A stretch of DNA of 40,724 bases from Actinomycetes bacterium (GCA_021806045.1 JAJZDI010000024.1:1-40724), one strand, 5' to 3'; counted from the first letter of the stretch, positions 15,616-25,468 are shown. The notes: generated by a model from the sequence alone, not told the origin. Numbers and translations: made by a program.

Positions 15616-18189
15616 GTGGGAGTCCGCATCTGCACCATCGCCGCGCGCAATTACCTGCCGTTCGTGCGCGTCCTGGCCACGTCGGCCGTCCAGGCGGACC
15701 CCGACGCGCGGGTCTCCGCCCTCATCTTCGACGACCTGGACGGCAGCGTGGGCGCCGGCGAGCCCTTCGAGGTCATCCGCCTGGGCGACCTGGGGGAGGA
15801 CCCGGCCGAACTACGCCGCATGGCGGCGATCTACGACGTCACCGAGCTCGCCACCGCGCTCAAACCGTGGCTGCTCGAGGTCCTGCTCGACGCTGACGAC
15901 GAGCCGGTCCTGTACCTCGACCCTGACATCCAGGTCTTCGCCTCGCTGGCACCGCTGGCCCAGGCGGCCGCCGACCACGGGATCGTCCTCACGCCCCACA
16001 TTGACGTGCCCCTGCCCCTCGATGATCTGATGACCGATGACCGGGCCATCCTTGCGTCGGGCACCTACAACCTCGGGTTCATCGGCGTGGGCAAGTCGGC
16101 ACGGCCGTTCCTCTCCTTCTGGAAGGAGCGGCTCAGCCGCCAGTGCGTGAACGACCCGGAGCACATGCGCTTCGTCGACCAGCGGTGGGTCGACTTCGTG
16201 CCCGGCCTCTTCGACCACGTGATCGTGCGGGAGCCGCAGTACAACGTGGCCTACTGGAACCTCCACGGCCGGGAGGTGGCGTGGTCGGGGGAACGCTGGG
16301 AGGTGAACGGTGCACCGCTGGCCTTCTTCCACTTCAGTGGCTACTCGCCCAAGGCCCGCCACCTGCTGAGCAAGCACCAGGGGGACCGGCCCCGGATCCT
16401 CCTGAGCGAGCACCGGGACCTGGCCCAGCTCTGTGACCGCTACGGGGACCTCCTGGTCGCCCACGGGTACGGCACCGACGACACCACGCCCTACGGCTTC
16501 GACGCCATGGCCGATGGCACGCCCATGGACGACGTCGTCCGCGGCGTCTTCCGGGAGTGGCTCGCCGAAGCGGAGGCGGGATCCGGAGCGCCGATGCCGC
16601 CCGACCCCTTCCATCCCGACCAGGTGGCCTCAGTCATGGATCGCCTCACGCGACCCCCGGTCAGTGGTCCCGACGGTCGCCGGGTGGCATCCCCGCTCAG
16701 CGCGTACCTGGCCGCCCTCTACGCCCGGCGTCCCGCCCTCCGGGCAGCCATGCCCGACCCGAACGGTGCCGACCGCGGGCGGTTCCTCGACTGGGCCGTC
16801 TCCGAGGCGCGGGCAGGCCGCATCGCCGAGGCCTTCGTGACCGTCCGGCCGGCGCCGGCGGTGCCGGGGGGTCGCACGCCGCCGCCGGTGACCAGCACCG
16901 CCGGCTCGTGGGCGGCCCCGGAACGGCTCCGGGCCGGGATCGTGGTGGCCGGCTTCCTCAACGCGGAACTCGGCATCGGTGAAAGCGCCCGCCTCATGGT
17001 GTCGGCGGTGGAAGCGAGCGGGCTCCCGTTCACCACGGTCGGGTTCGAGAGGACGAACAGCAGGCAGCAGCACCCGTTCGATGTGGTGGGCACGGACGCC
17101 CGCGACTTCGATACGAACATCGTGGTCGTCAACCCCGACTTCATTGGGCAGTTCGCGGCCGAGGCCGGCAGCGAGTTCTTCGCCGGGCGCACGACGGTCG
17201 CCTACTGGGCATGGGAGCTCGAGGAGTTCCCGGCGTCGTTCCTGCCGGCACTCGAGATGGCGCACGAGATCTGGGCCATCTCCGAGTTCACCCGGGCCGC
17301 CATCGCCAAGGTGACCGACAAGCCGGTGCTGGCGATGCCGTTGCCCGTCGTCCCGCCGCAGGTCGACGAACGGGTCGACCGCCCCGCGCTCGGCCTGCCC
17401 GACGGGTTCCTGTTCCTGTTCTGCTTCGACCTGTTCTCCGCGCTGGAGCGGAAGAACCCGCTCGGACTCATCGACGCCTTCTGCCGGGCGTTCGCCCCGG
17501 GTGAGGGCCCGACGCTGGTCGTGAAGGCGGTCAACGGCGACCGCTGCGTCGCCGATCTCGAGCGGCTGCGACGGGCGATCGGCGATCGTCCCGACATCCT
17601 CCTCATCGATCGCTACCTGTCCAGCCAGGAGAACGCCGCCCTGATGGCGATGGCCGACTGCTACGTGTCGCTGCACCGCAGCGAGGGCTTCGGCCTCACC
17701 ATGGCCGAAGCCATGTCGCTGGGCAAGCCGGTCATCGCCACCGCGTACTCGGCCAACCTGGAGTTCATGGACGAGACCACCGCCTACCTGGTTCGAGCCG
17801 GGATGACCGAGGTTCCCGAGGGGGCCGACCCCTACCCGGCGGGTGCCCGGTGGGGAGACCCGGACCTCGACGAGGCTGCCCGGCTCATGCGGGTCGTGGT
17901 CGACGATCCTGCCGCCGCCGCCGAGGTGGGACGTCGTGCCCAGCAGGCGGTGGTGACCGACCACAGCGTCGACCGGCTCGCCGACCTCGTCCGGCACCGG
18001 TTCGACGAGATCCAGCAGGAGCGCGCCGACCGGGTCGCCCGAGCTGCCTCGAGTACCGATGCGGGTTCCCCCGGCACCGGTCCGGTGCCTACCACCCCGG
18101 GGGACGGGGCCGGTGGTCGGCGGGGTGGCGGTGGCACCCTGGCGTCGTTGGCCGGTCGGGCCGCACGCGCCCTGCGGGCGGGGCGTTAG
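15616..18189 (+). CDS. two-domain glycosyltransferase (GT-A plus GT-B in one chain)
   Basis: 857 residues. Residues 1 to about 290 look like a GT-A nucleotide-sugar transferase related to GT8-like enzymes: ICTIAARNYLPFVRVLATS, the metal-binding LYLDPDIQVF with D102 and D104, YNLGFIGVGKSA, VDQRWVDFVP and AFFHFSGYSPK. A linker of about 140 residues follows. From about 437 a GT4-like GT-B enzyme begins: AGIVVAGFLNAELGIGESAR, YWAWELEEFPASF, FDLFSALERKNPLGLIDAF, and the E-x7-E motif HRSEGFGLTMAEAMSLGKP with E690 and E698. The C-terminal 50 residues are Gly/Pro-rich. It probably adds two sugars in succession to a surface glycan or glycolipid. The GTG at 15616 has a GGAGG ribosome binding site at 15607-15611. 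No membrane segment or signal peptide is visible. Confidence 0.9.
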   Translation: MGVRICTIAARNYLPFVRVLATSAVQADPDARVSALIFDDLDGSVGAGEPFEVIRLGDLGEDPAELRRMAAIYDVTELATALKPWLLEVLLDADDEPVLYLDPDIQVFASLAPLAQAAADHGIVLTPHIDVPLPLDDLMTDDRAILASGTYNLGFIGVGKSARPFLSFWKERLSRQCVNDPEHMRFVDQRWVDFVPGLFDHVIVREPQYNVAYWNLHGREVAWSGERWEVNGAPLAFFHFSGYSPKARHLLSKHQGDRPRILLSEHRDLAQLCDRYGDLLVAHGYGTDDTTPYGFDAMADGTPMDDVVRGVFREWLAEAEAGSGAPMPPDPFHPDQVASVMDRLTRPPVSGPDGRRVASPLSAYLAALYARRPALRAAMPDPNGADRGRFLDWAVSEARAGRIAEAFVTVRPAPAVPGGRTPPPVTSTAGSWAAPERLRAGIVVAGFLNAELGIGESARLMVSAVEASGLPFTTVGFERTNSRQQHPFDVVGTDARDFDTNIVVVNPDFIGQFAAEAGSEFFAGRTTVAYWAWELEEFPASFLPALEMAHEIWAISEFTRAAIAKVTDKPVLAMPLPVVPPQVDERVDRPALGLPDGFLFLFCFDLFSALERKNPLGLIDAFCRAFAPGEGPTLVVKAVNGDRCVADLERLRRAIGDRPDILLIDRYLSSQENAALMAMADCYVSLHRSEGFGLTMAEAMSLGKPVIATAYSANLEFMDETTAYLVRAGMTEVPEGADPYPAGARWGDPDLDEAARLMRVVVDDPAAAAEVGRRAQQAVVTDHSVDRLADLVRHRFDEIQQERADRVARAASSTDAGSPGTGPVPTTPGDGAGGRRGGGGTLASLAGRAARALRAGR

Positions 18190-18333
18190 GCGCACCGGAA
18201 ACCGGCGCCACCGCCGTGAGGTGCCGCCGACCCGGCTTCCTGTTCCCGATGGGGGACCCGGGAGGGGGGACCCGGGACCGGGGGAGCCCCGCGCTCTAAC
18301 GTCGGAGCTGGCCGTTCGACGAGGAGGTGCACC

Positions 18334-19146
18334 ATGGACGCAACCGCTGCCGGCGACGGAGAGGCCGCGGCCGGCCCGGGCATAGTGGTCGAGGACGAGG
18401 GGCCGGTACGGGTCGTCACCATCGACCGGCCCGAGCGGCGGAACGCGGTCGACCGCCCCACCGGCGCCGCGCTGGTGGCCGCGTTCCGGGCCTTCGACGA
18501 GGACGACGCCGTGTCCGTCGCCGTGCTCACCGGAGCGGCCGGTACGTTCTGTGCCGGTGCTGACCTGAAGGCGGTCGCATCGGGCCAGGGCAACCGGGTG
18601 AGCGAGGAGGGTGACGGTCCCATGGGGATCAGCCGCCTGCGGCTCGGCAAGCCGGTGATCGCCGCCATCGAGGGACACGCCGTGGCCGGCGGTCTCGAGC
18701 TCGCGCTCTGGTGCGACCTGCGGGTGGCGGCCCAGGACGCCGTACTCGGGGTCTACTGCCGCCGCTTCGGCGTGCCCCTGGTCGACCTGGGGACCATCCG
18801 GCTCCCCCGCCTCATCGGCCACAGTCGGGCCATGGACCTCATCCTCACCGGCCGGGGTGTGGGTGCGGACGAGGCGGCGGCCATGGGACTCGTGAACCGG
18901 GTGTGCCCGCCAGGTGAGGCCCGCCGGGCCGCCGTGGCCCTCGGCACGGAGATCGCCGCCTTCCCCCAGACCTGCATGCGGGGCGACCGGCTCTCGGCCA
19001 TCGAGCAGTGGGACCTGCCCGAGGACGAGGCCATCCGCAATGAGGTGCGGCGGGGACTGGCCACCATCGCCTCCGGCGAGACGGTGTCGGGTGCGGCCCG
19101 CTTCGCCTCCGGCGAGGGTCGCCACGGTGCCTTCGGCGGCGGCTGA
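18334..19146 (+). CDS. enoyl-CoA hydratase/isomerase (crotonase) family protein
   Basis: 270 residues with a crotonase fold. The oxyanion-hole motifs are GTFCAGADLKAV and GHAVAGGLELALWCDLR. The first catalytic glutamate of enoyl-CoA hydratase is kept (GGLELAL), but the second, in the usual GxPE segment, is replaced: here the stretch reads RRFGVPLVDLGTIRLPRLIG. Classical syn-hydration needs both, so the reaction may be different (isomerase, hydrolase or a specialised hydratase). This RRFGVPLVD-type variant is common in actinobacteria under the general name enoyl-CoA hydratase. The ATG is preceded by a strong GAGGAGG site. It stands alone, convergent with the alpha-glucosidase gene; lipid or steroid breakdown is plausible given the neighbourhood. 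Confidence 0.88.
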   Translation: MDATAAGDGEAAAGPGIVVEDEGPVRVVTIDRPERRNAVDRPTGAALVAAFRAFDEDDAVSVAVLTGAAGTFCAGADLKAVASGQGNRVSEEGDGPMGISRLRLGKPVIAAIEGHAVAGGLELALWCDLRVAAQDAVLGVYCRRFGVPLVDLGTIRLPRLIGHSRAMDLILTGRGVGADEAAAMGLVNRVCPPGEARRAAVALGTEIAAFPQTCMRGDRLSAIEQWDLPEDEAIRNEVRRGLATIASGETVSGAARFASGEGRHGAFGGG

Positions 19147-19185
19147 GGCAGTCGACGGGGCCGTGGCGCTCCGGAGAAGGGCCGG

Positions 19186-20850
19186 TCAGATGCCGGCCGG
19201 CGACAGGACGACGGCCTGGTCGGGTGCCAGCCGGCCACGCCATGGCCGGCCTTCACCCTCGGCGTCGCTGGCGACGTCGACCCGCCACGCCATGGTCGTG
19301 CCGGACAGGGCGGTGGGATCGATGTCGTGATCGTCGTCGGTGAAGTTCACCAGCACGACCCGGCGGTCGGTGCCGGCGGTGCGGGCGAAGCCGAGCACAC
19401 CGCCGGGCATGTCGAGGAGGCGCTGGTCGCCGTGCCGGAGCGCAGGCGAACCGTGGCGGGCTGCCAGGAGGCGCCGGTAGAGGTGCAGGATGGAGCCGGC
19501 GTCGTCCTGCTGGGAGGCGGCGTTCCGCTCGGTGGCGTCGGCCGGGAGCGGGAGCCACGGCTTGCCACCACCGGTGACGGGCCAGCCGTGGTCCGGGGTG
19601 GCGTCCCAGGGGAGCGGGGCACGGCACCCGTCCCGCCCGCCGGGATCGACCCGGCGTGCCTCCGGCACGTCGATGTCGGTCAGGCCGAGCTCCTCCCCCT
19701 GGTAGAGGAAGGGCGTCCCCCGCAGCCCGAGCAGCAGCACGGCCGCTGCCCGGGCCCGCCGCTCGCTGCGACGTTCACGGGTGGCGTCGTCCTCGCCCGC
19801 CCACGAGGCGCCGACGTCGTAGCGGGTCCGGTGGCGGCGGTTGTCGTGGTTGGAGAGGACCCAGGTAGGCCAGGCGCCCCGGGGGACGAGCTCCCGGTCG
19901 ACCTCCTCGACCTGCTGGCGCCAGGTGTCGGCCTGCCACAGGGCGTACAGGGGTGAGAAGTTGAACGCCAGGTGGAGCTCGTTCCCGTCGCCGTAGTAGG
20001 TGGCCACCTGGGCAGCTGAGAGGAGGTAGACCTCGCCCACCATCATCCGGTCACCCGGGTAGGTGTCGAGCAGGGCGCGCAGCTCACGGATTCGCTGGTG
20101 GGTGACGGGGACGTCGTTCACGACGCAGTGGGGCAGGCTCTCGACCTCGGGCGGGTTGTCGGGCAGGGCGGGGTCCTTGCCGATGCAGTGGACCACGTCG
20201 GCCCGGAACCCGTCGACGCCCCGGTCCAGCCAGAACCGCAGCACGTCGGCCATGGCCTCGCGCACGGCGGGCTCGTCCCAGTCGAGGTCGGGCTGGGAGG
20301 GCTCGAAGAGGTGCAGGTACCACTGGCCACTGGCCTCGTCGAAGGTCCAGGCGGGTGCAGCGGGGTCGAACGCAGCCCGCCAGTTGTTGGGTGGTCCGCC
20401 GCCGGGTGCCGGATCCCGCCACACGTACCAGGTCCGGTGGGCACTCGTGCGTCCGGAGCGGGCGTCGACGAACCAGGGGTGTGCGGACGAGGTGTGGTTG
20501 GGCACCCAGTCGATGATGATGCGGAGCCCGGCGGCGTGGACCTCCTCGACCAGGCGGTCGAAGTCCTCGAGCGTGCCGAAGAGGGGGTCGACGTCGCAGT
20601 AGTCGCTCACGTCGTAGCCGAAGTCGGCCATGGGGGAGCGGTAGAAGGGCGAGAGCCACAACGCGTCCACCCCCAGGTCGGCCAGGTACCCGAGCCGGCT
20701 GCGGAGGCCTGGCAGGTCGCCGACGCCGTCGCCGTCGCCGTCGGCGAAGGAGCGGGGGTAGATCTGGTAGAAGACGGCCTCCTGCCACCAGGGGTGGGAT
20801 GGGCCTGCTGCCACCTGGTCCGCCGCCCGTGCGGCCACGTCGTCGGTCAT
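19186..20850 (-). CDS. GH13 alpha-glucosidase (oligo-1,6-glucosidase/alpha-glucosidase type)
   Basis: 554 residues, the usual length for intracellular GH13 alpha-glucosidases. Family regions: FYQIYPRSFADGDGDGVGDL, WLSPFYRSPMADFGYDVSDY, IIDWVPNHTS, GFRADVVH with nucleophile D218, MVGEVY with acid/base E273, and SNHDNRRHRTR with the transition-state Asp336. No signal peptide is seen, so it hydrolyses short alpha-glucosides (maltose, isomaltose or trehalose-like sugars) inside the cell. The C-terminal beta domain ends in VVLVNFTDDDHDIDP. It is convergent with the crotonase gene and divergent from an SDR gene. The glucose released could feed the phosphoketolase route encoded a few kilobases to the right. 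Confidence 0.92.
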   Translation of the reverse strand: MTDDVAARAADQVAAGPSHPWWQEAVFYQIYPRSFADGDGDGVGDLPGLRSRLGYLADLGVDALWLSPFYRSPMADFGYDVSDYCDVDPLFGTLEDFDRLVEEVHAAGLRIIIDWVPNHTSSAHPWFVDARSGRTSAHRTWYVWRDPAPGGGPPNNWRAAFDPAAPAWTFDEASGQWYLHLFEPSQPDLDWDEPAVREAMADVLRFWLDRGVDGFRADVVHCIGKDPALPDNPPEVESLPHCVVNDVPVTHQRIRELRALLDTYPGDRMMVGEVYLLSAAQVATYYGDGNELHLAFNFSPLYALWQADTWRQQVEEVDRELVPRGAWPTWVLSNHDNRRHRTRYDVGASWAGEDDATRERRSERRARAAAVLLLGLRGTPFLYQGEELGLTDIDVPEARRVDPGGRDGCRAPLPWDATPDHGWPVTGGGKPWLPLPADATERNAASQQDDAGSILHLYRRLLAARHGSPALRHGDQRLLDMPGGVLGFARTAGTDRRVVLVNFTDDDHDIDPTALSGTTMAWRVDVASDAEGEGRPWRGRLAPDQAVVLSPAGI

Positions 20851-20981
20851 GGTCCCCCCTCGGGTCGGGAGCGCCGTGCCCGTGTGGCCGCGGCGCCAGG
20901 ACCGGGGAGGCCTGCCACCGCGGGGCGCGCGGCCAGGGTACGGGATGGCCGCCCGGTGGTGGCGGAGGGCAGAATGTCGCC

Positions 20982-21758
20982 GTGCCCATCTCCGACCTCT
21001 TCTCCATCTCCGGCAAGACCGCCCTCGTCACCGGGGGCTCCCGCGGCATCGGCCTGATGATCGCCCGCGGGTTCGTCGAGTCCGGTGCCACCGTCTACAT
21101 CTCCTCCCGCAAGGCCGACGTGTGCGAGCAGGTGGCGGCCGAGCTGTCCCAGTCCGGCACGTGTGTCGCCCTGCCCGCCGACCTGTCGACCGAGGACGAG
21201 TGCCGGCGACTGGCCGGCGAGGTCACGGAGCGGACCGGCGGCCGGCTCGACATCCTGGTCAACAATGCCGGCGCCACCTGGGGCGCACCGCTGGCCGACT
21301 ACGACGAGGCGGCATGGGAGCGGGTGCTCGCCCTGAACGTGAAGGGCGTCTTCCACCTGACCAAGTTCCTGGTTCCCGCCCTCCAGGCAGCCGGCACGGC
21401 CGACGAGCCTGCCCGGGTGGTGAACATCGGTTCCATCGACGGGATCCACGTGCCGATCCTCGAGACCTACGCGTACTCGGCGTCGAAGGCCGCCGTCCAC
21501 CAGCTGACGCGCCACCTGGCCCGCGCCCTGGCGCCCACGGTGACGGTGAACGCCATCGCCCCGGGACCGTTCGAGTCGAAGATGATGGCCGCCACCCTCG
21601 AGTCGTTCGGCGAGCAGATCGCAGCGAGTGCCCCCTTGAAGAGGATCGGGCGGCCGGACGACATGGCGGGCACCGCCCTGTTCCTCACGTCGCGGGCAGG
21701 TGCCTACCTGACGGGCGCCATCATTCCCGTCGACGGCGGGATCGCCACCGTCGGCTGA
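20982..21758 (+). CDS. short-chain dehydrogenase/reductase
   Basis: 258 residues, classical SDR. Cofactor motif TGGSRGIG (about 17-24), NNAGA, catalytic Ser in NIGSIDGIH, and the YSASK active site (Tyr-x3-Lys), then a VNAIAPGPFESKMM loop and the C-terminal GAIIPVDGG signature. The residues after the first strands (SSRKADVC) suggest NADP(H), because of the Ser-Arg pair. This is the FabG/gluconate-5-dehydrogenase-like group and the substrate cannot be assigned. The GTG at 20982 (VPISDLFSIS) fits the family start; GGAGG lies about 14 bases upstream. The gene converges on ackA, with 24 bases between the stop codons. Confidence 0.9.
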   Translation: MPISDLFSISGKTALVTGGSRGIGLMIARGFVESGATVYISSRKADVCEQVAAELSQSGTCVALPADLSTEDECRRLAGEVTERTGGRLDILVNNAGATWGAPLADYDEAAWERVLALNVKGVFHLTKFLVPALQAAGTADEPARVVNIGSIDGIHVPILETYAYSASKAAVHQLTRHLARALAPTVTVNAIAPGPFESKMMAATLESFGEQIAASAPLKRIGRPDDMAGTALFLTSRAGAYLTGAIIPVDGGIATVG

Positions 21759-21784
21759 CGGTCTAGCCGGCTGACCGGGCCGTC
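21757..21784. terminator. possible bidirectional hairpin between the SDR gene and ackA
   Basis: Outer stem GACGG/CCGTC with an inner CCGG/CCGG pair, spanning the short gap and touching both stop codons of the convergent genes. It is symmetrical enough to serve both directions. No T-run is seen. Confidence 0.4.
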
Positions 21785-22934
21785 ACCCGAGCCGGTCGGC
21801 CAGGGCGCGGGCCTGGCGGGCCATCTCCAGGTCCTCGCGGGCATGGACGACGGCGACGGTGACAGGCCCCCCGGCCGAGATGACCCCCTCGCCCTGCAGG
21901 TCGGTGTTCGCCCGGTCGTCGAGGCCGATGCCGAGGAAGCCGAGGCCGGCGCACGTGTCCGCACGCAGCTGGCTCGAGGCCTCGCCCGCGCCGCCGGTGA
22001 AGACGAGCGCGTCGATGCCACCCAGCGATGCGGCCATGGCGGCGATCCCCGCCCGCAGGCGGTGGAGCATCACCCGGTAGGCGAGCGACGCGGTGGCGTC
22101 ACCGGCACCGGCCCGTTCGATCACCCGGGCCAGGTCGGCGTTGCCGGCCAGGGCGACCAGGCCGGAGTGGTGCTCGAGCCCGTCCTCGAGCTGTTCCAGG
22201 GTGACCTCTCCCACCCGCAGCAGGTGGACGAGGATCCCCGGGTCCACCGATCCGGGCCGGGTGGCCATGACCAGGCCGTCGAGCGGTGTGAAGCCCATCG
22301 TGGTGTCCACCGGACGCCCTCCGTGGAGCGCAGCCAGCGACGCCCCCGCCCCGAGGTGGGCGCTCACGACGCGTGTCCGGTCTCCGGGGGTGGCCGTCCG
22401 GGCTGTGCCGGCCGTGCCGGCCGTGTTGGCCGTGCCGGCCAGGACCCGATCGAGCTGGCTGGCCACCCAGGCGTGGGAGAGCCCGTGGAACCCGTAGCGG
22501 CGGATGCTCCAGTGGGCCCGCCACTCCGAGGGAAGGGGATAGGTGGCGGTCTCGTCGGGCAGGTCGGCGAAGAAGCCGGTGTCGAAGCAGGCGACCGCCG
22601 GGCGGTCGGGCATGGCGGCGCGCACCTGGTCGACCAGGCGGAGGGCGGGGGGGACGTGGAGGGGCGCCAGCTCGCCCAGCGCCCGGAGGCGGTCCTCGGT
22701 CGAGGCGTCCACCAGCACGGCGCCGGTGAACCAGGGGCCGCCGTGGACGATCCGGTGGACGGACGCCTGTGGCCGGGCCCGGGCGATCAGCGCGTCGAGT
22801 GCCGCCTCCGCCTCGTCGCTCCCGGCGGGCGGGAGGTGGAGGCTCTCCTCCACGCCGTCGTCGGGACCGAGGACGGTGAGGCGGGTCGACGACGAGCCGG
22901 CGTTCACCACCAGCAGGCGGGTCAACCCGGCCAC
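21783..22934 (-). CDS. ackA: acetate kinase
   Basis: About 383 residues, ASKHA-fold kinase converting acetyl phosphate plus ADP to acetate plus ATP. Motifs: [35 protein letters not shown] with the catalytic Asp, [43 protein letters not shown] and [14 protein letters not shown]. The start is ambiguous: GTG at 22934 (VAGLTRL) is chosen, with TTG at 22925 and GTG at 22940 as alternatives; all overlap the end of the phosphoketolase gene, so the two are translationally coupled. A short Ala/Thr/Gly tandem repeat (22405-22440) is inserted in a loop between the FHGLSH and HLGAG motifs. Together with Xfp it completes the phosphoketolase route from sugar phosphate to acetate and ATP. Confidence 0.93.
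   Translation of the reverse strand: MAGLTRLLVVNAGSSSTRLTVLGPDDGVEESLHLPPAGSDEAEAALDALIARARPQASVHRIVHGGPWFTGAVLVDASTEDRLRALGELAPLHVPPALRLVDQVRAAMPDRPAVACFDTGFFADLPDETATYPLPSEWRAHWSIRRYGFHGLSHAWVASQLDRVLAGTANTAGTAGTARTATPGDRTRVVSAHLGAGASLAALHGGRPVDTTMGFTPLDGLVMATRPGSVDPGILVHLLRVGEVTLEQLEDGLEHHSGLVALAGNADLARVIERAGAGDATASLAYRVMLHRLRAGIAAMAASLGGIDALVFTGGAGEASSQLRADTCAGLGFLGIGLDDRANTDLQGEGVISAGGPVTVAVVHAREDLEMARQARALADRLG
22405..22440. repeat. 9-bp in-frame tandem repeat inside ackA
   Basis: Four copies of GTGCCGGCC (one with TT in place of CC). They encode a Gly-Thr-Ala type repeat in a surface loop of acetate kinase between two conserved motifs. Confidence 0.85.
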
Positions 22935-25318
22935 CGCCACCCGGCCACCTCGGGCGCGTCCTCGCCGTGCTCCCGGGTCCACGCCCGGGCCATGGACCGG
23001 AGGTCGTCCATCTCCTGGCGGACGGCGGCGGCGGTGGTGCCGAGGCCCGGCACCCGGTCGATCACGTCCATGACCAGGTGGTAGCGGTCGAGATCGTTGA
23101 GCATGACCATGTCGAAGGGGGTGGTCGTCGTCCCCTCCTCCTTGTAGCCGCGCACGTGGAGGTCGTCGTGGTGGGCCCGGCGGTAGGTGAGGCGGTGGAT
23201 GAGCCACGGGTAGCCGTGGTAGGCGAAGACGGTGGGGACGCCGGGAGGGAACAGCTCGTCGTACTCGACGTCCGGGAGGCCGTGGGGGTGCTCGCTCGGT
23301 GGTTGCAGGCGCATGAGGTCGACCACGTTGACCACCCGGATGGCCAGGTCGGGCAGGCGGGTGCGCAGCAGGTCCACGGCGGCCAGCGTCTCGAGGGTGG
23401 GGACGTCGCCGGCGCAGGCGAGGATGACGTCGGGGCGCCGGCCCTGGTCGGACGAGGCGAAGGTCCACACGCCGAGGCCACGGCGGCAGTGGAGGCGGGC
23501 GGCGTCGAGGTCCAGCCACACGGGCTCGGCGTTCTTGCCGGCGACGATCACGTTCACGTGGTCGTGGCCGGTGAGGCAGTGCTCGGTCACGGCCAGCAGG
23601 CAGTTGGCGTCGGGCGGCAGGTAGACCCGGGTGACCTCCGCCTTCTTGTTGACGACGTGGTCGATGAACCCGGGGTCCTGGTGGGACAGCCCGTTGTGGT
23701 CCTGGCGCCAGACGTGCGACGAGAGCAGGTAGGTGAGGTCGGGGACCGGGGAGCGCCACGGGAGGGCCTTGGCTGAGCTGATCCACTTGGCGTACTGGTT
23801 GAACATCGAGTCGACGATGTGGATGAACGCCTCGTAGCAGTTGAAGATGCCGTGCCGTCCGGTGAGGAGGTAGCCCTCCAGCCACCCCTGGCAGCAGTGC
23901 TCGGAGAGCACCTCGACCACCCGGCCACCGGGACCGAGGTCCTCGTCGGTGGGGGCCAGGCCTTCCTCCCACTCCCGGTGGGTGACCTCGAAGAGTGCGC
24001 TCAGGCGGTTGGACGCCGTCTCGTCGGGCCCGAAGACGCGGAACCGGTCGGGGTTGGCCCGCATGACGTCGCGGAGCCAGGGGCCGAGGGTGCCGGTGGC
24101 ACCTGCTGCGGTCCGGCCGGGCGCATCGAGGGCCACCGCGGCGGTGTCCAGCGGTGGCAGGTCCAGCGGCCGCGAGATCCGCCCCCCGTCGGCGAACGGC
24201 GTGGCGCCCATGCGGAGGTCACCGGCCGGAGGGTCGCCGAGCACGTCGGCGCGGGGGCGGCCGGCATCGTCGAAGAGCTCGTCGGGCCGGTAGGAGCGGA
24301 GCCACGCCTCGAGCTGGTCGAGGTGCTCGGGGTTGGTGCGCACCTCGGCCAGGGGCACCTGGTGTGCCCGCCAGGTTCCCTCGACCGGCAACCCGTCCAC
24401 CACCCGTGGGCCCGTCCATCCCTTGGGAGTGCGGAGCACGATCATGGGCCAGTAGCCGTGGCGCCGCCCGCCGCTGGGGGCAGCCTTGCCGGCGCGGGCG
24501 GTGGCCTGCAGGTCGGCGATCCTGTCGAAGGCCCGGTCGAGGGCGGCGGCCAGCGCCTGGTGCACCGCGGTCGGGTCGTCCCCCTCGACGGTGATGGGGT
24601 CCCAGCCCCATCCCTGGGCCAGCGCGTCGAGGTCGTCGGGAGGGATGCGGGCGAGGAGTGTGGGGGCGGCGATCTTGTAGCCGTTCAGGTGGAGGATGGG
24701 GAGGACGGCGCCATCGGTGCGGGGGTCGAGGAACGACGGCGCGTGCCACGACGTGGCGAGCGGCCCGGTCTCCGCCTCGCCGTCCCCTACGACACAGGCG
24801 ACGACCAGGTCGGGGTTGTCGAAGGCGGCACCGGTGGCGTGCAGGAGCGAGTAGCCGAGCTCGCCGCCCTCGTGGAGCGATCCGGGCACGTTCGGGGCGG
24901 CGTGGGAGGGCACGCCACCGGGGAACGAGAACTGCCGGAACAGCCGGGCCATGCCGTGCCCGTCGCGGGTCACCGCTGGCTCCCGCTCGGTCAGGCTGCC
25001 CTCGAGCCAGGTCTGGGCGAGCAGGGCAGGTCCGCCGTGGCCGGGCCCGCACACGAACAGCACGGGGACGTCCCGCTCCCGGATGACCCGGTTGAGGTGG
25101 GTCCACACCAGGTTGAGCCCGGGGGAGGTCCCCCAGTGGCCGAGCAGGCGGGGCTTGACGTGCTCGGGGCGGAGCGGTTCCCGCAGCAGCGGGTTCTCGG
25201 CCAGGTAGATCTGGCCGGCGGCCAGGTAATTCGATGCACGCCACCACGCATCGATCCGGGCAAGCGCGCCCGGGTCGAGGGGCCGGGGGGAATCCGGACC
25301 GCCTCCGACGGGTTCCAT
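22922..25318 (-). CDS. xfp: xylulose-5-phosphate/fructose-6-phosphate phosphoketolase
   Basis: 798 residues, the full family length. A TPP enzyme splitting xylulose 5-phosphate or fructose 6-phosphate with phosphate into acetyl phosphate and an aldose phosphate. Landmarks: [15 protein letters not shown] at the N-terminus, [29 protein letters not shown], the TPP/Mg motif [69 protein letters not shown] and a C-terminal [15 protein letters not shown]. It is followed directly by ackA with overlapping ends, so acetyl phosphate made here can be turned into ATP. It diverges from the thioredoxin/DUF302 unit. Confidence 0.97.
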   Translation of the reverse strand: MEPVGGGPDSPRPLDPGALARIDAWWRASNYLAAGQIYLAENPLLREPLRPEHVKPRLLGHWGTSPGLNLVWTHLNRVIRERDVPVLFVCGPGHGGPALLAQTWLEGSLTEREPAVTRDGHGMARLFRQFSFPGGVPSHAAPNVPGSLHEGGELGYSLLHATGAAFDNPDLVVACVVGDGEAETGPLATSWHAPSFLDPRTDGAVLPILHLNGYKIAAPTLLARIPPDDLDALAQGWGWDPITVEGDDPTAVHQALAAALDRAFDRIADLQATARAGKAAPSGGRRHGYWPMIVLRTPKGWTGPRVVDGLPVEGTWRAHQVPLAEVRTNPEHLDQLEAWLRSYRPDELFDDAGRPRADVLGDPPAGDLRMGATPFADGGRISRPLDLPPLDTAAVALDAPGRTAAGATGTLGPWLRDVMRANPDRFRVFGPDETASNRLSALFEVTHREWEEGLAPTDEDLGPGGRVVEVLSEHCCQGWLEGYLLTGRHGIFNCYEAFIHIVDSMFNQYAKWISSAKALPWRSPVPDLTYLLSSHVWRQDHNGLSHQDPGFIDHVVNKKAEVTRVYLPPDANCLLAVTEHCLTGHDHVNVIVAGKNAEPVWLDLDAARLHCRRGLGVWTFASSDQGRRPDVILACAGDVPTLETLAAVDLLRTRLPDLAIRVVNVVDLMRLQPPSEHPHGLPDVEYDELFPPGVPTVFAYHGYPWLIHRLTYRRAHHDDLHVRGYKEEGTTTTPFDMVMLNDLDRYHLVMDVIDRVPGLGTTAAAVRQEMDDLRSMARAWTREHGEDAPEVAGWRWPG

Positions 25319-25452
25319 ACAAGCAACCTACCGAGGTCGGTGGACGGGTTCCAGGGCAATCCGGCCCCAACACGCCTGTGGGTGCCGGCTCGTTCCATGG
25401 GCCGCAACCGGCCGGCGGGGTGGCGCCGGACCGGTCCTGGAGTCGACCCGGA

Positions 25453-25468
25453 ATACCCCGGGGGGTAT
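25453..25468. promoter_or_regulatory. CsoR/CstR-family operator candidate (ATACCCC-GG-GGGGTAT)
   Basis: A 16-bp site with perfect 7-bp arms, ATACCCCGGGGGGTAT, which is the G-tract inverted repeat bound by CsoR-family repressors (CsoR for Cu(I), CstR for persulfide). It lies 97 bases before the thioredoxin start, between a weak -35-like TCGACC (25443-25448) and a TATATT -10-like hexamer (25466-25471) at 17-base spacing, where a bound repressor would block transcription. The promoter hexamers are inference. No CsoR-family gene occurs in this window. Confidence 0.7.

Noticed and set aside
16630-19125. Open frame of 831 codons on the minus strand
   Set aside because: It is antisense to the glycosyltransferase and crotonase genes, both of which have clear motifs. 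No recognisable domain and a composition typical of a GC shadow.
25428-25437. GGACCGGTCC palindrome upstream of the thioredoxin gene as a second DosR-like box
   Set aside because: The half sites are separated by two bases rather than four, so it does not fit the DosR spacing; it may be a chance GC palindrome.
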